Assembly: GCA_026210745.1 (NCBI GenBank) | Contig: CP110632.1 | Location: forward strand, 2,355,001-2,419,000 | Source: Exobasidium rhododendri | Taxonomy: Eukaryota; Basidiomycota; Exobasidiomycetes; Exobasidiales; Exobasidiaceae | Direction: 5' to 3' | Length of the DNA stretch: 64,000 nucleotides | In this document: positions 60,788 to 64,000 of the stretch, piece by piece | How positions within the stretch are numbered: position 1 is the first letter of the stretch | Layout of the letters: each line of letters starts with the position of its first letter | Notes under the pieces: model-generated | Database searches by the model: none | Told to the model about the DNA's origin: nothing | What the model saw: only the letters and a program-made list of their open reading frames with translations | Translations under genes and position numbers: made by a program

Positions 60788-62226
60788 TTACCTCCTCTGA
60801 GTACCTCTTCCGTAGCCTCCTTGCATCTGATCCAATTCGGACTCCAGTGACTTGATGCTTGAGTGCGCTTGTTCCAAGTCCTTGTTGAGTCGATCTCGCT
60901 CGGCAATGAGATGCTGCTCCCATTGTCGGAATCGTTGTTCCTCCAATTTGACTTGTTCGGTGAATCGTCTTCGAAGGGCTTCCTCCTCTTCTTTGAACTT
61001 TGGATTGTCCAACTTCTTCACCTTTGGCTCTCCAAACTTTCTAGTTTCCATCTGTGCCTGTCGGTATGCTTCGTAATGGGTCTCTTCGGTCGTGTTGATG
61101 AGGTCCAACATGTGAGTTCTGATGAGGAGGGATCGAAGCTTCTTGAAGTCGCAATGTTCTTCGTTTTCAACTGTGAGTAGAAGAGCGGGTACGAGAAAAG
61201 GGGAGATCAGTCACTTCCTTCTTCTTTGATCGAACTATCAATTCTGCCACGAGTACGGGTAGCCACACTCACCCTCAGCCACACCCCACATGTAGTCTCT
61301 TCCCTTGACCATACGACCGTCTCGAGTCTGCACATCTTGCGTGGATCCAATGATGGAGAAAGGCATTGCGCTCATGAGCGTCTTTGCGTGTTCTGCGCTC
61401 GCTTCGTCATCTGATTCAATAGGTGGGGAGTAGACTCGAATGCCTTGCGTCGTAATGACTTCACGGATTCGCTGCTTGAAGATGGCCAAATCGTTGGGAC
61501 TCAGAGTGTCCGCCTTTGCTATGACGGGGATAAGATTGACTCTGGTTCCTAGTCTCCTCATAATCTCGATATCCAACGGCTTCAAGGTGTGACCGGTCGG
61601 TCGAATGAAGTATAGACAAGCATGTACTCGCAGATCAGTCTTATCCTTTCGCTCTGGTTGTTGCTCTTGTCGCATGTACATTTCATGTTGATCATCCAAG
61701 AAGTCGACAATGGGCGCCCAGCTGTCTCGATTGTTGACGTAGTCTCCGAATCCAGGTGTGTCAATCACTGTCAATTTTACCTTGAACTGCTTCTCCTCCA
61801 ACTCTGCCTTGATGATATCAATCTCGACAGTCTTATCAAGCTGCTTGGTGTGACGGAGCAAGTGGTTCTTGCCTGTTGCCAGCTCAGTTGAGAAGAGAGT
61901 GTTGATCACTGGTACATGAAGTGCGAGATCGATAAGCTTCTGTGCATCGCCGCCAATTCCCTCATCAATTGGTACTCACAGGTAGTCTTTCCTACACCGC
62001 TCTCGCCAACGACCATCAAGGTAAAGTGGCCACCAGCTTTAGCAACAATTTTGTGCCTCTGGGGAGAGTGTATTTTCATGTGGTCAGCAAGAGCTTTCGA
62101 AAGCACCAGTCCCTCCCCAATTCCTTTGCTCACCTGGTTGGGCAGATTGGCGATGCCTATAGATCCGTCATGATGCACAAATTCATCGATGGAATGGTGA
62201 TTAGTAGAATATGATCGTTGAGACAT
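60788..62226 (-). CDS. CDC12: CDC12-type septin
   Basis: Exons 62226-62134, 62058-61980, 61908-61273 and 61170-60788 give 396 residues. Septins form GTP-binding filaments at the bud neck or septum. GIANLPNQRHKIVAKAGG is closest to Cdc12. The G1 motif GESGVGKT, G3 DTPGFGD and G4 AKAD are intact, so GTP binding is expected. The C-terminal coiled coil (EEEEALRRRFTEQVKLEEQ to about 390) is typical of Cdc12. The splices restore NLPNQ/RHKIV, GKTT/LINTLF and VAEVENEEHCDF. The frame is open upstream to 62274, giving a start 16 codons earlier, but MSQRSYSTN is preferred. Confidence 0.95.
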
Positions 62227-63151
62227 TGTCGTTGGAGTAGGATCGGAGATGTAGGAGTCAGAAAGAGAAAGCATATCAGCTTTTGTTATCCGTCGTCGTG
62301 GAAGAAAACGATGTATCGCTCAGGCGGGCAACAGTACAAGGAAAGAAAGCAAATGTCCAGCAAGCTAACTTGCCAACAATTTTACCCCTACTTTCTTCTC
62401 CAGCCGCAAGGTCTCGCATCTGGAGCAACCCTGGCTCTTAATGACGAGACTCCAAGCCGCGCAAACAATCAAAACGATCGACAGGTCAACTTGAGCTGCC
62501 TGCCCTCCTTGCTGCTGCAGCTCACTTGCAGCGCATCTTCTATCCTCGACGTCGAATCTTGATATCACCCTCCCCCCTTTCCCCCTTCTTGGAGCCATCG
62601 TCACTTTCGCTGCCTACACTCACCAATTCCGTGACTCATGTTGGCGTTGGGTGGGTATGTGGGCAACGACTGAAGGAGGACAGGCAATCTGGTAAAGAAC
62701 TACTTTCGCTGTAGCTGCCTTTGTTCTGTTCTACGCTCGCCCTTCTTCTATGCCTGTCTCCCCTTTAACTTCTTAGCGTCGATTCGACTTTTGGTTCAGC
62801 AAGCTACAAGAGCTTCTTCAGGTAAGAGACATCAGCGCGCGCTGGCTTGCTGGCCCGGAGGACGATCCAAGGCTCGCGTGGTTGAGGGAAGTATGTATAC
62901 ATTGATCACGCGAAAAGTTCGGGTCCCGGGTTTCGGGCGGAGGTCGACACTCTCTTTCTCAACGGCCGTAAAATTAAGACCCCAAAAAAGTTTATCCATC
63001 AGAAGAAGTATACGTCGACCCCGCCCGGATAATGTCGCCGAGGTTGCCGTGTTGACCACCTCGCAAAGGATAAAAAGGGCCTTACCTCCTTTCATCGGTG
63101 TGCACACACACACACACACACCATCTACACCTCTCCAAGAGATCTCTTGCA
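62227..63151. promoter_or_regulatory. Divergent promoter region, septin / reductase
   Basis: About 0.93 kb between divergent genes. It contains a CA run at 63103-63121 that ends about 30 bp before the reductase ATG. The left part is the septin promoter. No coding sequence is recognised. Confidence 0.4.
63103..63121 (+). repeat. (CA)n run in the reductase leader
   Basis: A run of about nine CA units lies 31-49 nt before the ATG at 63152. Confidence 0.9.
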
Positions 63152-64000
63152 ATGACGCAGAATAAAACTATCATTCTCCGGGAACGACCAACGACAGACA
63201 TCAACCCAGACCTGAAAAATGGTACTTTCGCCGAAAAGATAGTGGAAGTGGACGAGAAGAATCTCCCAGATGAGCACATCCTCGTCAAGGTACACTACTC
63301 GAGCATAGATCCAGCAATGAGGGGGTGGCTGCGAGATGCTAGGAGCTACCTACCCCCCGTGCAAATTGGAGAAGTGATGCGAGCGGGAGGAGTGGGAGAG
63401 GTTGTCCAAAGCAAATCTTCCAAATTTGCACAAGGAGACCGGGTCAGCGGCACCTTTGGATGGCAGGAATATGCTACAGTATCCGCCCAGGGAGTCACCA
63501 AGTTGGACAATGTGGAAGGAGTGGATATTAAAGACTATCTTGGCGTCCTTGGAATGAGCGGCTTGACTGCTTACTTTGGCGTCTTCAACGTGCTCAAGGT
63601 GAAGGAAGGTGAAGTTGTTATTGTGACTGGTGCTGCCGGCTCCGTTGGCTCTGTCGTAGTACAGCTTTGCAGAATCAAAGGATGCAAGGGTGAGTGTAGA
63701 GTTGCCAATGTTCCTGCTGCATGCATCTGCTAATCAGTGTCATCAACCCCCCCCCCTCCCAGTGATTGCCACTGCTGGAACGGAAGAAAAGTGCAAATGG
63801 GTCAAGGAGACACTCGGTGCAGATGAAGCACTCAACTACAAGTCACCTTCTTTCAAGAAGGATTTTGTAGCTCTGGTCAAAGACAAGTACCAGTTTGCCC
63901 ACTGTGTCTTCGAGAATGTTGGAGGGTCTCAGCTGGATCTCAATTTGGGTCTGATGAGACCGTTTGGAAGAATCGCCTTCTGTGGAAGTATTTCACAGTA
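63152..64000 (+). CDS. Zinc-free medium-chain NAD(P)H reductase, 3' end beyond window
   Basis: Exon 1 is 63152-63689; exon 2 starts at 63763 and is open to the window edge. The protein belongs to the zinc-free medium-chain reductases (leukotriene B4 dehydrogenase / prostaglandin reductase-like, as yeast YNL134C/YML131W). SIDPAMRGWLRDARSY, GMSGLTAYFGVF and the nucleotide-binding VTGAAGSVGSVVVQLCR are seen, and the join gives GCKVIATAGTEEKCKW. These enzymes reduce activated C=C bonds of enones and aldehydes with NADPH. No zinc-ligand Cys is present, as expected. The exact substrate is unknown. Confidence 0.9.

Overview
The window looks like ordinary gene-dense chromosome from a basidiomycete fungus, most likely Ustilaginomycotina (smut-related). 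The reasons are: short GT-AG introns (about 50-90 nt) placed near gene 5' ends; some very long intronless genes (a 2,104-residue MOT1); roughly even base composition; a fungal Zn2Cys6 regulator; and a small gene resembling HMP1, a cruciform-DNA-binding protein known from Ustilago maydis. The lineage is an inference. I found no transposon, viral fossil, rRNA, tRNA or CRISPR array.

Layout, left to right. 1-7.5 kb: a Zn2Cys6 transcription factor running off the left edge (-), a conserved fungal protein of unknown role (+), and an Sds3/Dep1-type subunit of the Rpd3L histone deacetylase complex (-). 7.5-10.5 kb: a 3 kb stretch with no supportable gene. 10.5-22 kb: a TMEM205-like membrane protein (-), an unknown protein (-), aspartate aminotransferase (+) and MOT1 (+). 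22-37 kb: a LAMMER kinase (+), a VPS9-CUE Rab5 exchange factor (-) and a giant class-2 DYRK kinase (+). 37-50 kb: RVB2/reptin (-), a Ser/Arg-rich orphan (+), the HMP1-like protein (-), a CUE2-type Smr endonuclease (+), an unknown coiled-coil-like protein (-), BFR2/AATF (+) and a membrane-bound alpha/beta hydrolase (-). 50-64 kb: CDK1 (+), TIM44 (+), a MEF2/RLM1-type MADS factor (-), a NAPE-PLD-like hydrolase (-), proteasome alpha-3 (+), a CDC12-type septin (-) and a medium-chain reductase cut by the right edge (+).

The genes form no pathway cluster. They are mostly conserved housekeeping functions: transcription and chromatin (MOT1, RVB2, Sds3/Dep1-like), ribosome biogenesis and mRNA surveillance (BFR2, CUE2), cell cycle and cell shape (CDK1, DYRK, LAMMER, septin), and organelle transport (VPS9, TIM44). 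Three CMGC-group kinases lie within about 29 kb. I rebuilt exon structures by hand from splice signals and family homology, and splices that rest on weaker evidence are flagged. I saw no candidate for a new defence or mobile system. The most unusual points are structural: a start codon alone in its own exon, a 109-nt TC tract inside a kinase intron, CA runs on the sense strand of several leaders, and three uncharacterised proteins.
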